Assembly: GCA_964539655.1 (NCBI GenBank)
Contig: CAZIJH010000002.1
Span: forward strand, 62,001-126,000
Source: CAZIJH01 sp964539655
Lineage (GTDB): Archaea > Aenigmatarchaeota > Aenigmatarchaeia > CG10238-14 > SCSR01
Length of the DNA: 64,000 bases
Reading direction: 5' to 3'
Below the pieces are notes generated by a model, which saw nothing but the letters and a program-made list of their open reading frames with translations, was not told the origin of the DNA and did no database searches. The position numbers were made by a program, and so were the translations under genes. Each line of letters opens with the position of its first letter. Within the stretch, counting starts at the first letter, position 1. Shown here piece after piece: positions 7,752-17,777 of this stretch.

Positions 7752-9941
7752 TTACGTTATTGCCGCACCAGACAGCGTGTCATTGTAGGATGTTGAGTTG
7801 ATAGTTATGTTTATCGGATACACTCCGTTTGCATCATAGCTGTTCTCAATCAGAATCAAAACATTTTCCGAACCGTTAAGCGTGGTTGCTTGGTCCGAAT
7901 TAATTTCCTCCTCTCCGTTGTTGAATATCCATGAAAGCAGCCTCTGCCCCGCATTATTGCCTGCAATCACCTCGACAATCGCGCTGCTTGGATTCTCGGA
8001 AAGGACAATCTGACTAATTATCTCTGCAATTTTAATAACAAAGCTGCCGGAAAGAGAGTCGCTTGAATTCGCACCTGACGCCAATATCGTCAAGTTTCTT
8101 CTGCCAGAATCGTAATTATTTTCAATATACGCCACCAAAGATTCTCCCTGAGTGAGATTCACTGTTGTGTTTGAAACGCTCGGCTCGGAAATGTTCCATG
8201 AGATGGTCTCGTTTGTCGGCCAGTTGTTGGCGACTGCGAATTCGACAATCTTGTCGGTCTTATTCGATTCGTGTATATCATAGTAACCGATGTTCAATCC
8301 GTTCAAAACAAAAGACTCGTTGAAGATGTCGTTCATGCTACCCGACGATATTCCGACGGATACAGTTTTCTTGCCGTCAGTCGTGTAATTTATGTCCCTT
8401 GAAATTACTGCGGTTCCGTTAGTGTCGAGTGTCACCTGATCCTGAAATGTCTGGCCCTCGCTTGTTATGTTCCAGTTTATTGTCGACTGGCTGTAGTAAT
8501 TCTTTATTGCGAATTGGACTAAACGGTTGTTCGCTCTTGTGGTAGTGCCGTTGTAATCTTCAATCTCGATTCCTTTTATTTCGAAGCCGACAGACTCAGT
8601 GTCATTTCCGTCAGTCGAATTTACGGAACACACCAATGTCTTCAGGCCAGAAGCGGCGTAGTCGTACACTCTGTCGAAAGTGGATTGGCCGTTGGCTGAA
8701 ACTTGGAACTGGGAATCCGAGGTCTGGCCGTTGTTGCAGCTCCACCAGACATTTTGAGAAGTCTGGTCCATATCGTTCCTTACTATCAGCCTGTAAGAAG
8801 TGTTCGCAGCATCCCTTGCCGTGATAGAAAGGGATTGTACAGATATTCCGAACTTTGCGCTAGCATTTTCGAAATCGATGGAATTGCCAGATGATTGAGC
8901 AGTCAAGTTTATTTTGTAATTCCCGCCAGCGTTGAATTCCTGCTCGACCACAAAAAATATTGATTCGTTTGTGGTTACGTTGAACGGAACAGACGAGTTG
9001 ACTATTGTGCTATTTCCGAAATCAATTGTCCAATTTGCATTTGTAACTGTTGCATTCTTTTCATTCGCGAGATAGAATTCGAAGTACCTTGTCCTATTAG
9101 TCGAATTCAAACTGGAAGCTTTGTGCAAATCTATTCCGGACTCGACGGTCGTTATTCTAGACGGAGCATGCACAGGACTATTGCCATAGATGAATTTCGT
9201 CGTATTCAATCCGTCCCTCGCTATCTTCAGTATGTTTCCGATCGCATTGTACGAATAGATGTAAGTCTTATCATCGATTGACGCATTAACGAGCCTGTCA
9301 AGAAAGTCGTAAACCATTCTATAAGTTTTGGAATTCGCAGAATCATTGATCAATATCACGTTGCCAACCGAATCGTAAGAATAATTCAGTTGCTGAATGT
9401 CTCCGGTCTTTATCTGTTTCAGTCTGGAATTCTGGCTGTCGTATGAAAATTCCGAAAGTTTCGAATTATAATACGTCTTGTTCGATATTTTGTCGAATGC
9501 ATCATAGAAAGAATTGTTTATGAAACCGAGAATTTTTCCGGCTTTACTCTGATTGTTGTAATAGTACTCGGTGCCGTTTCCTGGAGTTAACGTCTGCTTT
9601 ACTAACCTATCCATCGAGTCGTAGTAGTATCTTTTTTCAAATTCAATCCCATCGACAGTTTTGATTTCACGTATCAGTCTCATTTTCTGGTCATATTCGT
9701 ATCTGTAGCTTCCGTTCGTAAAAGTAATATTTGACAGGGTTCCTTCGTATTGGCCGTCGTACGCGTAAGTTATGTTCACCGTAGTGGAATTTTTAGTCAG
9801 AATCCTGTTTAGATGGTCATAGGTAATATTCACTTGATTTGTCGGACTGTCATATGTAAAATCTTGAATAGTCGCAAAAGTTGCCGGAGAAAATAAAATA
9901 AAAAATCCAAGAACAAACAAAATAAAATTAATTTTCTTCAT
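7752..9941 (-). CDS. Secreted YD-repeat protein with five Ig-like (CARDB/PKD-like) repeats
   Basis: 729 residues. A signal peptide (about residues 1-23, ending near TFATI) is followed by about 220 residues of YD repeats (YDHLNR, YDSMDRL, YDAFDK, YDFLDR), the shell-forming repeats of Rhs/teneurin proteins. The rest is five repeats of about 90 residues, each with a W-x-I/W-x-F strand and a GxxxxxI/V-EN/DY strand, an Ig-like layout as in CARDB or PKD domains. There is no Rhs core motif and no C-terminal anchor. The ATG overlaps the previous gene's stop by four bases, and its GGAGG ribosome site encodes the end of that gene. Probably a surface protein; exact role unknown. Confidence 0.7.
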   Translation of the reverse strand: MKKINFILFVLGFFILFSPATFATIQDFTYDSPTNQVNITYDHLNRILTKNSTTVNITYAYDGQYEGTLSNITFTNGSYRYEYDQKMRLIREIKTVDGIEFEKRYYYDSMDRLVKQTLTPGNGTEYYYNNQSKAGKILGFINNSFYDAFDKISNKTYYNSKLSEFSYDSQNSRLKQIKTGDIQQLNYSYDSVGNVILINDSANSKTYRMVYDFLDRLVNASIDDKTYIYSYNAIGNILKIARDGLNTTKFIYGNSPVHAPSRITTVESGIDLHKASSLNSTNRTRYFEFYLANEKNATVTNANWTIDFGNSTIVNSSVPFNVTTNESIFFVVEQEFNAGGNYKINLTAQSSGNSIDFENASAKFGISVQSLSITARDAANTSYRLIVRNDMDQTSQNVWWSCNNGQTSDSQFQVSANGQSTFDRVYDYAASGLKTLVCSVNSTDGNDTESVGFEIKGIEIEDYNGTTTRANNRLVQFAIKNYYSQSTINWNITSEGQTFQDQVTLDTNGTAVISRDINYTTDGKKTVSVGISSGSMNDIFNESFVLNGLNIGYYDIHESNKTDKIVEFAVANNWPTNETISWNISEPSVSNTTVNLTQGESLVAYIENNYDSGRRNLTILASGANSSDSLSGSFVIKIAEIISQIVLSENPSSAIVEVIAGNNAGQRLLSWIFNNGEEEINSDQATTLNGSENVLILIENSYDANGVYPINITINSTSYNDTLSGAAIT

Positions 9942-10285
9942 AATACATTTCCTCCGATATACATCAGCTCCTTGAATGGCGTGTAGATAGTGGTGTTCGC
10001 GGAATCGTTCCTCAAAATTTTAATGCGCTGTCCGAACGGATCGTAGGTGTAGTTCTCGATTTCAACGGAATGATTTTCCAGGAAGACCTCGAATCCTATC
10101 AGATAATTGGAGAAGTTGCCGGAGTCGTTTGTTGCCGTATCTACATAGGTGCCAACGGTTTCGAAGATGGTGAGATTAATCGGGAGTACTGGAGAAGAAG
10201 ATTGTATGTAATCAAGGGCATAGGTTGGTTGTAAATGAATTAAAGAGACTAAAAAAATAAATAAGGCTAAGAAAATTAATTTCAT
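9938..10285 (-). CDS. Small secreted Rhs fragment
   Basis: 115 residues: a signal peptide (residues 1-24), about 45 residues of unrecognised sequence, then NYTYDPFGQRIKI, NDSANTTIYTPF and a few more residues. The last part is nearly identical in protein to a piece just before the core of the large Rhs gene (plus-strand region about 11740-11845), but the DNA differs at many third positions, so the copy is not recent. It starts at the last base of the upstream stop (TAATG) and ends four bases into the next gene. It may be an old duplicate or displaced Rhs tip that acquired a signal peptide. Translation is likely given the coupling; function unknown. Confidence 0.55.
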   Translation of the reverse strand: MKLIFLALFIFLVSLIHLQPTYALDYIQSSSPVLPINLTIFETVGTYVDTATNDSGNFSNYLIGFEVFLENHSVEIENYTYDPFGQRIKILRNDSANTTIYTPFKELMYIGGNVL

Positions 10286-10692
10286 TATTTCTTAGCCTCC
10301 TTTGAATTAAGTTTTATGTAACGTTTGTTTTTCGGAAGAAAATAGAAAATTATATAAATAGCCAAAATTATTTGGGACACTCTCACAATGTACCATAAAA
10401 TATCATTACTGTAAAAAAATAGAATAATTATTGAAAAAATTTCTATTATTGAAGGAGTATTAAGGAGTCGAGGATAGTTTTTCTTTATTGAAATGATTAA
10501 GAAAATTATGTTTAGGATTTGAAAAGACAATGAGACTACAGATGCTATAATTATCATTGGAGAAAAATCTATTTCAGCTTCAAATGTAGCAACATATAGG
10601 ACTATCAAAGAATAAATTATAAGTGAAGTCAAGTAAAAATTAGTCAGTAGAGAATTCTTAAAATTTAGTCTTGAATAATTTTTATGTCTCAT
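10285..10692 (-). CDS. Small membrane protein, candidate immunity protein for the Rhs toxin
   Basis: 135 residues with four hydrophobic segments and basic loops. It begins four bases before the Rhs stop codon (ATGA overlap), directly downstream of the variable Rhs C-terminus, and shares the strong AT bias of that C-terminal segment. In polymorphic toxin loci this position and composition are typical of the cognate immunity gene, and membrane immunity proteins are common. That is inference from context: I recognise no immunity family. Alternatives are an unrelated small membrane protein or an export partner. Confidence 0.55.
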   Translation of the reverse strand: MRHKNYSRLNFKNSLLTNFYLTSLIIYSLIVLYVATFEAEIDFSPMIIIASVVSLSFQILNIIFLIISIKKNYPRLLNTPSIIEIFSIIILFFYSNDILWYIVRVSQIILAIYIIFYFLPKNKRYIKLNSKEAKK

Positions 10693-13600
10693 TTTGATTC
10701 ACCAAAGAAATTACTAATGGTCTGAATTAAATAGTCAAATCCAGTAGGTTTTGGTAGCTCTTGACTATAAGGCAGAGCAGGACCATTGCATTGTATACAA
10801 ATTTTATTTGAAGGTAAATGTTGGCCTATATTTTCTTTGTCTGGAATTTTCGACCATAGACCAGAATATTGTTTTTCTATATCAACCGGAGGATTTTTAG
10901 ATCCTCCTAATTTGTTAATGAAGGAAGAATACTGTTGAGATAATGGTACATTATTACTTAACTGTGAAGCAAAATCTCTACCTAATCGGTTAGAACGCAC
11001 ATCTTCATAACTAAATCCACTTTGTTGTTGCTTACCTAATAAACCGCTATACTGTGCTATCTCTACAGGTGTATCAAGTAGACTTAAGAGGGTCGATCCG
11101 TATATTTTAGAATATTTCGCATTAGCAAAGAAATGTAAGTTATCTACAAAACCTACTTGAGTTGTATACGCGTATCTAGCACTTTCTGGGAAGTTACCTC
11201 TGTTGCTAAGAATATTTTGGCCAGTAACTATTTTATCTAATACTCCTGATGGTGATAAATTTGGATTCTGATTTTCTATAGTTTTTATTGCGTCTACTAT
11301 TGTATCGGTTGAATCTATCTGAGGTTTTGTCGGTTCCCTACCATTAGGATCATTGTATTTGTACGGATTGTTGAAGACGTAGCTGTACCTGTTCAGATTC
11401 TGCGGATTGTAGACCTTCTGTATCAGCGTATCCGGCTGCGCGAACTGCCCCGTCCCCGGCTTGTAGTACCTCGCCCCGTAATAATACTGGTCTGTGATGT
11501 CGGCGAACTGGCCGGTGTACAGCTTGTTCTCAGACTTGCCTCCTCCCAATAATTCTCCGAACGGACTGTAAAATGTATTCTCGACTATGTTCCCATTCTG
11601 GTCCGTGATCAAGCTCGTCGATCCGAGATGGTCCGGATGGTAGAACCACTTCGAGCCGTCTGGATTGATTCTCGCGACAAGAACTCTGTCTTGATAAACG
11701 TAGGTGAAATCGTACGTGCCGGAACTGTTGACAATTCTCATGAAATCCCTGAAAGGCGTGTAGATCGTCGTGTTGGCGGAATCATTTCTCGCAATCTTAA
11801 TACGTTGACCGAACGGATCGTATGTATAGTTCTCAATTATCGGAGAATTGGCAGAACTACCATTGCGGATTCTGACCAGTTGATTGAGTTCGTCGTACTC
11901 GCGATAATATCCATCACCGGTTATCAAGTTTCCTCCGCCGTTCTGAGTCTGCCTAATTAAGTTTCCAGCAAGGTCGTATTCGTACGTCCAGTTGCCGAGG
12001 TCGGGATCTCTCAAAGAAATTCTTCTGCCGAGAGAATCGTAACCAAATGAAAAAATATTCTCAAGAGCATCTGTAATTTTCACGAGATTATCCGAAGTAT
12101 CGTATTCGTAGCTCGTGTTGTAAATGTCAGTCTCGAAATCGTATTTCAAAACCGGGTCGTTGTTGTACTCGAGAACAGAAATAATTCTGTCGTAACCGTC
12201 AAGGACGTAAGCTTTCCTGTGACCATTCTCGTCGTAAGCTGTGATGTTTCTCTGGTTGAAATCAATTGTAATGTTTGTTGAATCCGGATTTGTCACACGT
12301 ATCACGCGCGACAATGCATCGTAAGTGTAATTCGTTCTGCTCGAAATTGTGGAAGGAGTCGACAGCGAAGCCGAGAAAGAATCGAAATATGGATTCTGCT
12401 CGGATGAAACTCTTCCAAGCGAGTCGTAGAAAATGTTCTTCACAATCTGCTGGCTGCCTTCGGTCGGCCTCTTCAGCTGTATGAAATTCGCAAAGCCGTC
12501 GTAGAAATAATAAACGTCGTACGTCTTGTTGGCGGAAGTGCGCTGCGAAACTTTAATCTGCTCTGGTGAAATTCCGTTGAAATTGTAAGAGTAATTCTTC
12601 GTCGGCAATTCTTCGGAATCGTACGGCTCAATCTCCTTCAGAATCCTTCCGAAAACATCGTAAGCAAAACTTCGATTAATGTTGTTCGAAAACTGCCACA
12701 AAACATTTCCGGTCCCCAAATCATATGCGAAATCATTGCGATGAGATAACGCATTATCATTCCAGTCGGGATAGGTGAATGTTGTATCTCTTGTTCCGTA
12801 ATCGTACGTGTTCACAAATCCGCGCGGGTCGGTTTCTTTGATTACGTTGCCATGCCAGTCGTAAGAATATTTTATTTTCTGTATTCCGCCAGTGTCGAGC
12901 CAGTTGTCAATTTCAGTGACGTCGCCCACAGTCGGGCCCACTCCGTGCGGCCGGTAGTCGTAATAGTATTTTGTCTCTTTGACTTTCGTTGAATTATCGG
13001 ACGCGAACAACTGGTATTTGCTTAGTCTGTCAAAGATCCAAGCCGAGGCATTATACACGTACGAATAGAATTCAAACTTTTCGTCGCCGGAAACATTCAC
13101 ATCGCCGAACATAATTTTCTGTGTAGGATTTCCGTATGAATCGTACGAATAAGAAATGTTAGTCGTCTTCGGATTGCTCGTGCTGCCGTCGTACAAATAG
13201 GAAGTTTGCGCAGAGAGTACAACTTTGAAATAGCCTGCGGACTGATTCGTGTAGTTGAAAACATTCTCGCTCTTCGCAAAGATCCTTCCGCCGGAATCGT
13301 AAATTTCCGTCTTGAATTCCTTTCCTTTTCTTGCGGAATCCTGATGGAAGTAATGGATTGCCGTAGAATTGTCCGGACGAGTTTCATTCACCTGTGAAAA
13401 TCCTCTAAATTCCAGATCATTAGTATCATATTTTCCGCCGGAATAATTGTAGAAATAGCTGCCGACAGAATTGAACTGACTGTTCATCGAATTGTTCTGG
13501 CTGACATTCCTCACAACCCATGTGTTGAAACCCAGTCCGGACAAGTTGTCAGTTCCGTTGTTGTTCATGATCGTGGACTCCTGGTAGCTCACCGAAGTCA

Positions 13601-15616
13601 TACCGCCGAACTCGTTCGTGATTTTTTTCAGCATGAACGGAGTCGTCGAATTTTTTACCCAAGTATACAAGTGCGGGCCATATCCGTCAGTATAAGCCAC
13701 GAGTATATCGCCGAATCCGTCACCGTTTATGTCTGCCAATCTTCTCCCGATATTTTTCCCGTTGTAAGTGAAAGGTTCGGGTGACTGCCAAAAACTGTTG
13801 AGAGTCCATCCGTTTCCATTGTTCAGCCACGTATCTTTTTCAGAGCTCGTGCTGTTTGTCGCATCCTGCGTGATGTCAATGAGGCCGTCCCCATTCAGGT
13901 CAGCCATTCTGAACCCTCTGTCGTCGCTTGACGTTCCTACAAAGTAGGCGGGTGGGGCCCAGACAGAAGAATAGTCTATCCAGCCCGTCCCGTTATTCAG
14001 CCATGCCCTCAAAATTGGCGATTCTATACCAGAAGACGCGTTGATGATGTCCGGAAGGCCGTCGCCGTTGACGTCTTCAATTCTCGCCCCCGTATCCGAT
14101 CCGGAATTTGTGAAAATTGTCGGAGCAATCCAAGTAGAACTGACGTCAGTCCAACCGGTGCCGTTGTTTATGTACGCTGTTTTGATATCGTTGTTCGATT
14201 GCAACAGATCTATTCTTCCGTCTCCGTTCAGATCAACAAGCTGCACGCCGTTATCCGTTCCAGATTGAACAAAATAAATCGGAGGAGCCCATGTGCTCGA
14301 AACCTCCGTCCATCCGCCGGTCTTGTTGTTCTGCCACGCCCTTTTCAGCCCGCCGAAATAGCTGTTGCCCTGCAATATGTCAACGAAACCATCGTTATTA
14401 AAATCAACGAACCTGACGCCCTTGTCGACGTTGTCGGTCTGCGTGAAGTATTCTGGAAGTACCCAAGAAGAAGTAACATTAGTCCATCCTCCTGACTTAT
14501 TATTCAAGTAGGCATATTTTTCTCCGGTGGATTCCCTTGCGTGAAGAATATCCACAAAGCCGTCGTTATTAAAATCGACAAACCTCACTCCAAAATCCAA
14601 AGTCAGATCAGTGAATGTTGTCGGCGGAATCCATATGTCCGTTCGGTTCGCGAAGCCGTTTGACGCCGAATAATATTCGAAAGAAACTTGATGAAGCTGC
14701 GAAGAATTGTCGGAGCCGACAAATTTTATTTTTGAAAGAGACGACAACGATTGTTCAGGATTGAGATTGGAGTATTCCAATACGTATTTTCGAACCAGAT
14801 TGTCGTTTGCGGAAATTTTTATTTCCGAAAGCCTTCTTGTCTCATTTAGCATGTTGCCCTGGTCGAATACGAATCTTATGTCAGGCCTCACAGAATTTTC
14901 GTAGACAAATTCGATCTCTCTTTTTTGGTCGCTGTTATAAGTTATGTTCGACAGGTAGACAGTTCCCTTGTCACCCTGGTACGGATCTTCGAGATACGAA
15001 TAAAATATTTTATTGTTGTGAGTGTCGTTGACTTGATCGAGGTTCCATCTGAGAGCGTAACTTTTTCCGGAGTTTGATGCGAGCTCGGAATCAGAATTAT
15101 AACCGAATCTGAATTGTGTGCCGTCCTTCGTCGTAGCAACCCAGAACAGTCCGTAAGTATTTTGTCCGCCGCTGAAATTCTGGACGCGCATGAACGTTTC
15201 AGTTTTGGTGTGGAAAAAATTGTCGACCAAATCGTAAACAAGATCGTACGAGCCACCATTCAGCAAAAGCTTGAATCCGTCATCGTTCTTATTATTCGGA
15301 GTGCCGTTGACATCCCTGTAAACATAATTTTGAGTTATAGTCCATCCAGCTCCAATCGTGCCTGGTCTCTGTTTCACGGACTGGCTATTGTAACTTATCG
15401 AAAGAGAGGGTTGCAATCCGTTCGTGCCTCCCGGAACTTCTATAGGATAATCGTACGACGCCGATCCAGGAAAAAGATTTGTCGTGTAGGTTCCATACAG
15501 ACTTACTTTAGGATGATCTGGAATCTCTGCTTTGTGCAAATACGGTTTATATTGATCGTCGGCTTGGACAGACGGAATCAGAAATAAGAAAATCAATGCG
15601 AGCAGAAAAAATCCTA
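10689..15616 (-). CDS. Giant Rhs-family polymorphic toxin (SpvB, FG-GAP, YD repeats, Rhs core), 5' end in assembly gap
   Basis: At least 1641 residues are readable. In-frame codons before the TTG at 15594-15596 spell a hydrophobic signal sequence ending SVQA, so the true start is in the N run. Order, numbered from that TTG: SpvB/TcaC-like domain (20-330), six FG-GAP/VCBS-like repeats with D-x-N-x-D-G loops (325-655), YD-repeat shell (680-1330), and an Rhs core ending in YYGARYY, GQFAQPD and NDPNG near residue 1417. The last 215 residues are AT-rich and unlike the rest: 15/60 GC at 10681 against 32/60 at 11461. This is the usual toxin position. It contains an ANAKYSKIYG stretch, a SYEDVRSNRLGRDF motif and a CIQC pair; I do not recognise the toxin family. 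Secreted, with autoproteolytic toxin release known for the family. Confidence 0.85.
13650..14645 (-). repeat. Six FG-GAP/VCBS-like tandem repeats inside the Rhs gene
   Basis: Six tandem coding repeats of about 53-58 codons. Each has an S-x-W-x-x-P-x-x-F opening, a calcium-type loop such as DFNNDGFVD or DLNGDGLID, and an LNN-G-GW close. The first two copies are closest to each other. They probably form a beta-propeller of the type found in SpvB/TcC-like proteins. Confidence 0.75.
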
Positions 15617-15626
15617 NNNNNNNNNN
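15617..15626. other. Assembly gap (10 N)
   Basis: Ten consecutive N bases, a scaffold join of unknown true length. The open frame of the LamG gene enters it as TGn after a serine codon, so a TGA stop is possible at once. The Rhs reading frame enters from the other side inside a signal sequence. The two genes may be close neighbours or separated by missing DNA. Confidence 0.95.
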
Positions 15627-17551
15627 CAGGAAACTTTCGTCTGCAGTATGTAGTTTTTCACAGATGCCGAAATGTTGGCCGAAGTTCTGTTTTGCATTTC
15701 AAGGACGTAAAAGATGTTACCCAATCCGGGCATGTTTGTAAGTGTCTCGACTCCAGTTATGTAATTGAACGCCCATCGCTGACTTCCAAATTTCACAACC
15801 TTGTCAAATCTCGACAGCTGCTGGTAGTTGCTGGCATTCCTTATGTAGATTTGCTGATCCGTATAGATTCTTGTGGAATTTCCGAGAGCAGCATGAATAC
15901 CTTCTTCAATTACTGTTCTTCCGGAACTTTCGCTGATCTCTCCCGCGTAAGATTCGGCGGAACTGGAAACTGTCGTTGTATTGAAAAGAATATTTATCTC
16001 ATTCTGCGACATCATCCTGTTCACGACAAATGGATTGTCGATCGTCCCGTTAGCATAAAGATGTACGCCTCCACCGACGCACTGGTCCACTGTACAATCC
16101 CCTATTGTGAATCTTGTCTCCGTGCTGTCTAACGCTGTCATCTGCGTCTTGCTTTGTACAAGAGTCCCATTGAGATACAGATATCCTATGTCGGATGCGC
16201 CATCCATTGTGAACACTAGGAAGACCCACGAGTCAGTCGGAAATATGTATGAATACTGTATTCTTTGAACCGCTCCGGCACAATCAACTTTAATGGCGCC
16301 TGTTTGGACCCAGAAACCGCAGCCAGCTGTCGGCGAACCAGTTTCAAAGAAATAATTCCTTTGTTGTCCAGCTTGGAATCCGCCATCCGTCCCGTTTGGC
16401 TTGAACCACAATCCCCACGTGAAGTTGCTTGATAGATCCAACAGATTTGCATTTGAAAGAGAAATCCATCTGTTGTTCGAAGTCGTGAATCCGCTGCCGT
16501 ATCTGCCGTTTGTGACGTATTGGTTAAGTGCGGGGCCGTTAATAGTCCCGTTGTTCGTCTCGTCAGCAAAATTTTCATAACTGTTCTGCATCGGCATGAA
16601 CAGCTTCCAATTGGAATTGAACGGCGATGGATTGTTCGTCTGATTCTCAGCGCTCGGATTATTGTAATAATGATAGCCGGCATTTTGGCTACCGTAGCTG
16701 CTCGAAGAGAGATTAACGTTTGCCCACACAACGGTGTTTGCAGTCCCGCATCCGCTGTCAATTGCAAAATTCCTTGTTCCTGTCTCTGAATTATTTACAA
16801 TTCTTATGTCAGCGCAATCGTTTCTGTGGCTGGAAGACGTGTCCAAGATTATCGGAGCAATTGCATTACTAACATCAGATGTGACATTTGTCGTCAACGA
16901 AATCTGCTTTTTGTTAGCGAAGCTCGAATTTAACCAAGCGAAATCCCTGAATTCAAAATTGAATATAGCCGGTATGAAGTCGGTTGCCCAGAACCCTGTC
17001 CTAGGTTTCCTTTTCAAAACAAAATCTATTATCGTCCACGAATTTTTGTTTATAGTTTTCTCGTATGGAGATTCCCGTATGTTTATCTTGTCCCATTTCC
17101 ATGTGTCCACGTTTGTGGACGACGACGTGCACGAAACTATGATTATGTCTGTATTGTTTTGAGTTTTTCCAGGAACATTTTGACAGTCTGTTTCGACTAC
17201 TTCTTTCGAGAAAGACCTGTTGAAGTAAACATTAACTTCTGAAATTTGGAGATCATCGTCACTGTTGAGCTTATTATAAATGTAATATATGCTAGAAAGG
17301 TTCAAACTTCTTGTCGGTTCTGCTTCAGATCCCGTGTAAGAAAAATTCAAAGGCATGTGACATTCGTACAAACAGTCAGGAGTATAGCTCACTCCTATCC
17401 CAAGACTGTCGATTTTGTACAGCTGAGCGTCAACACTCATTTCAGAATTACCATAAGAAGCCGCGATAGAATATCCAACGTTCAGCAAGATGACGGATAT
17501 GAGAAAGATTGACAAAATTGCAAGACGCGAAAAAATCATTTTGACGTTCAT
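15627..17551 (-). CDS. Secreted LamG/DUF2341 surface protein, 3' end in assembly gap
   Basis: 641 readable codons from the ATG at 17549-17551; a TTG ten codons upstream is open but would add charged residues before the signal sequence. A signal peptide covers about residues 1-32. About 170 residues of beta-rich sequence follow. A DUF2341-like segment comes next (FANKKQISLTTNV, later NAGYHYYNNPSA), then a concanavalin-like LamG domain (WGLWFKPNGTDGG, TDSWVFLVFTMDG, YLYLNGTLV, GTIDNPFVVNRMM). DUF2341 plus LamG is common in archaeal surface proteins that bind glycans. It lies just upstream of the Rhs gene and may be co-transcribed with it. The end is unknown because of the N run. Confidence 0.75.
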
Positions 17552-17552
17552 G

Positions 17553-17615
17553 TATCTTCTTATATCTTTATATAACTCCAAGATATATAAAGATACTTTA
17601 AGATACTTTTAGATT
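17553..17615. promoter_or_regulatory. Phased AGATA elements in a divergent promoter
   Basis: Between the LamG gene and the small plus-strand gene, AGATA occurs on the plus strand at 17581, 17591 and 17601, with AGATT at 17611, each exactly 10 bases apart. The inverse TATCT occurs at 17553 and 17563, also 10 bases apart. Elements on the same helix face pointing outwards on both sides look like a repressor array for both promoters. No binding protein is proven. Confidence 0.45.
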
Positions 17616-17627
17616 AAAGATGAGTCA

Positions 17628-17771
17628 ATGGCAAAGATCCAGATAGATTTGGACAAGGAAGAGGACAGGATAGTCCGAATAGTCAAGGAATACTTCAATC
17701 TCAAGGACAAAAAATTGGCAATCAAAAAAATAATCAAGGAATACGGAAGGAAAATAAAAATTCAAATCTGA
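17628..17771 (+). CDS. Small DUF2683-like protein
   Basis: 47 residues from the ATG at 17628. The sequence begins MAKIQIDLDKEED, followed by an amphipathic helix, NLKDKK, then AIKKIIKEYG and a basic tail. This is the pattern of the short archaeal DUF2683 family, which resembles a ribbon-helix-helix DNA-binding unit (one strand and two helices). It faces the LamG gene across the AGATA array and could be its regulator, by context only. It ends seven bases before the convergent GT-C gene. Confidence 0.65.
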   Translation: MAKIQIDLDKEEDRIVRIVKEYFNLKDKKLAIKKIIKEYGRKIKIQI

Positions 17772-17777
17772 AATATT

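Noticed and set aside
13650..14645. Tandem repeats considered as a CRISPR-like or satellite array
   Set aside because: Repeats are in frame and encode FG-GAP units of varying DNA sequence, with no spacers.
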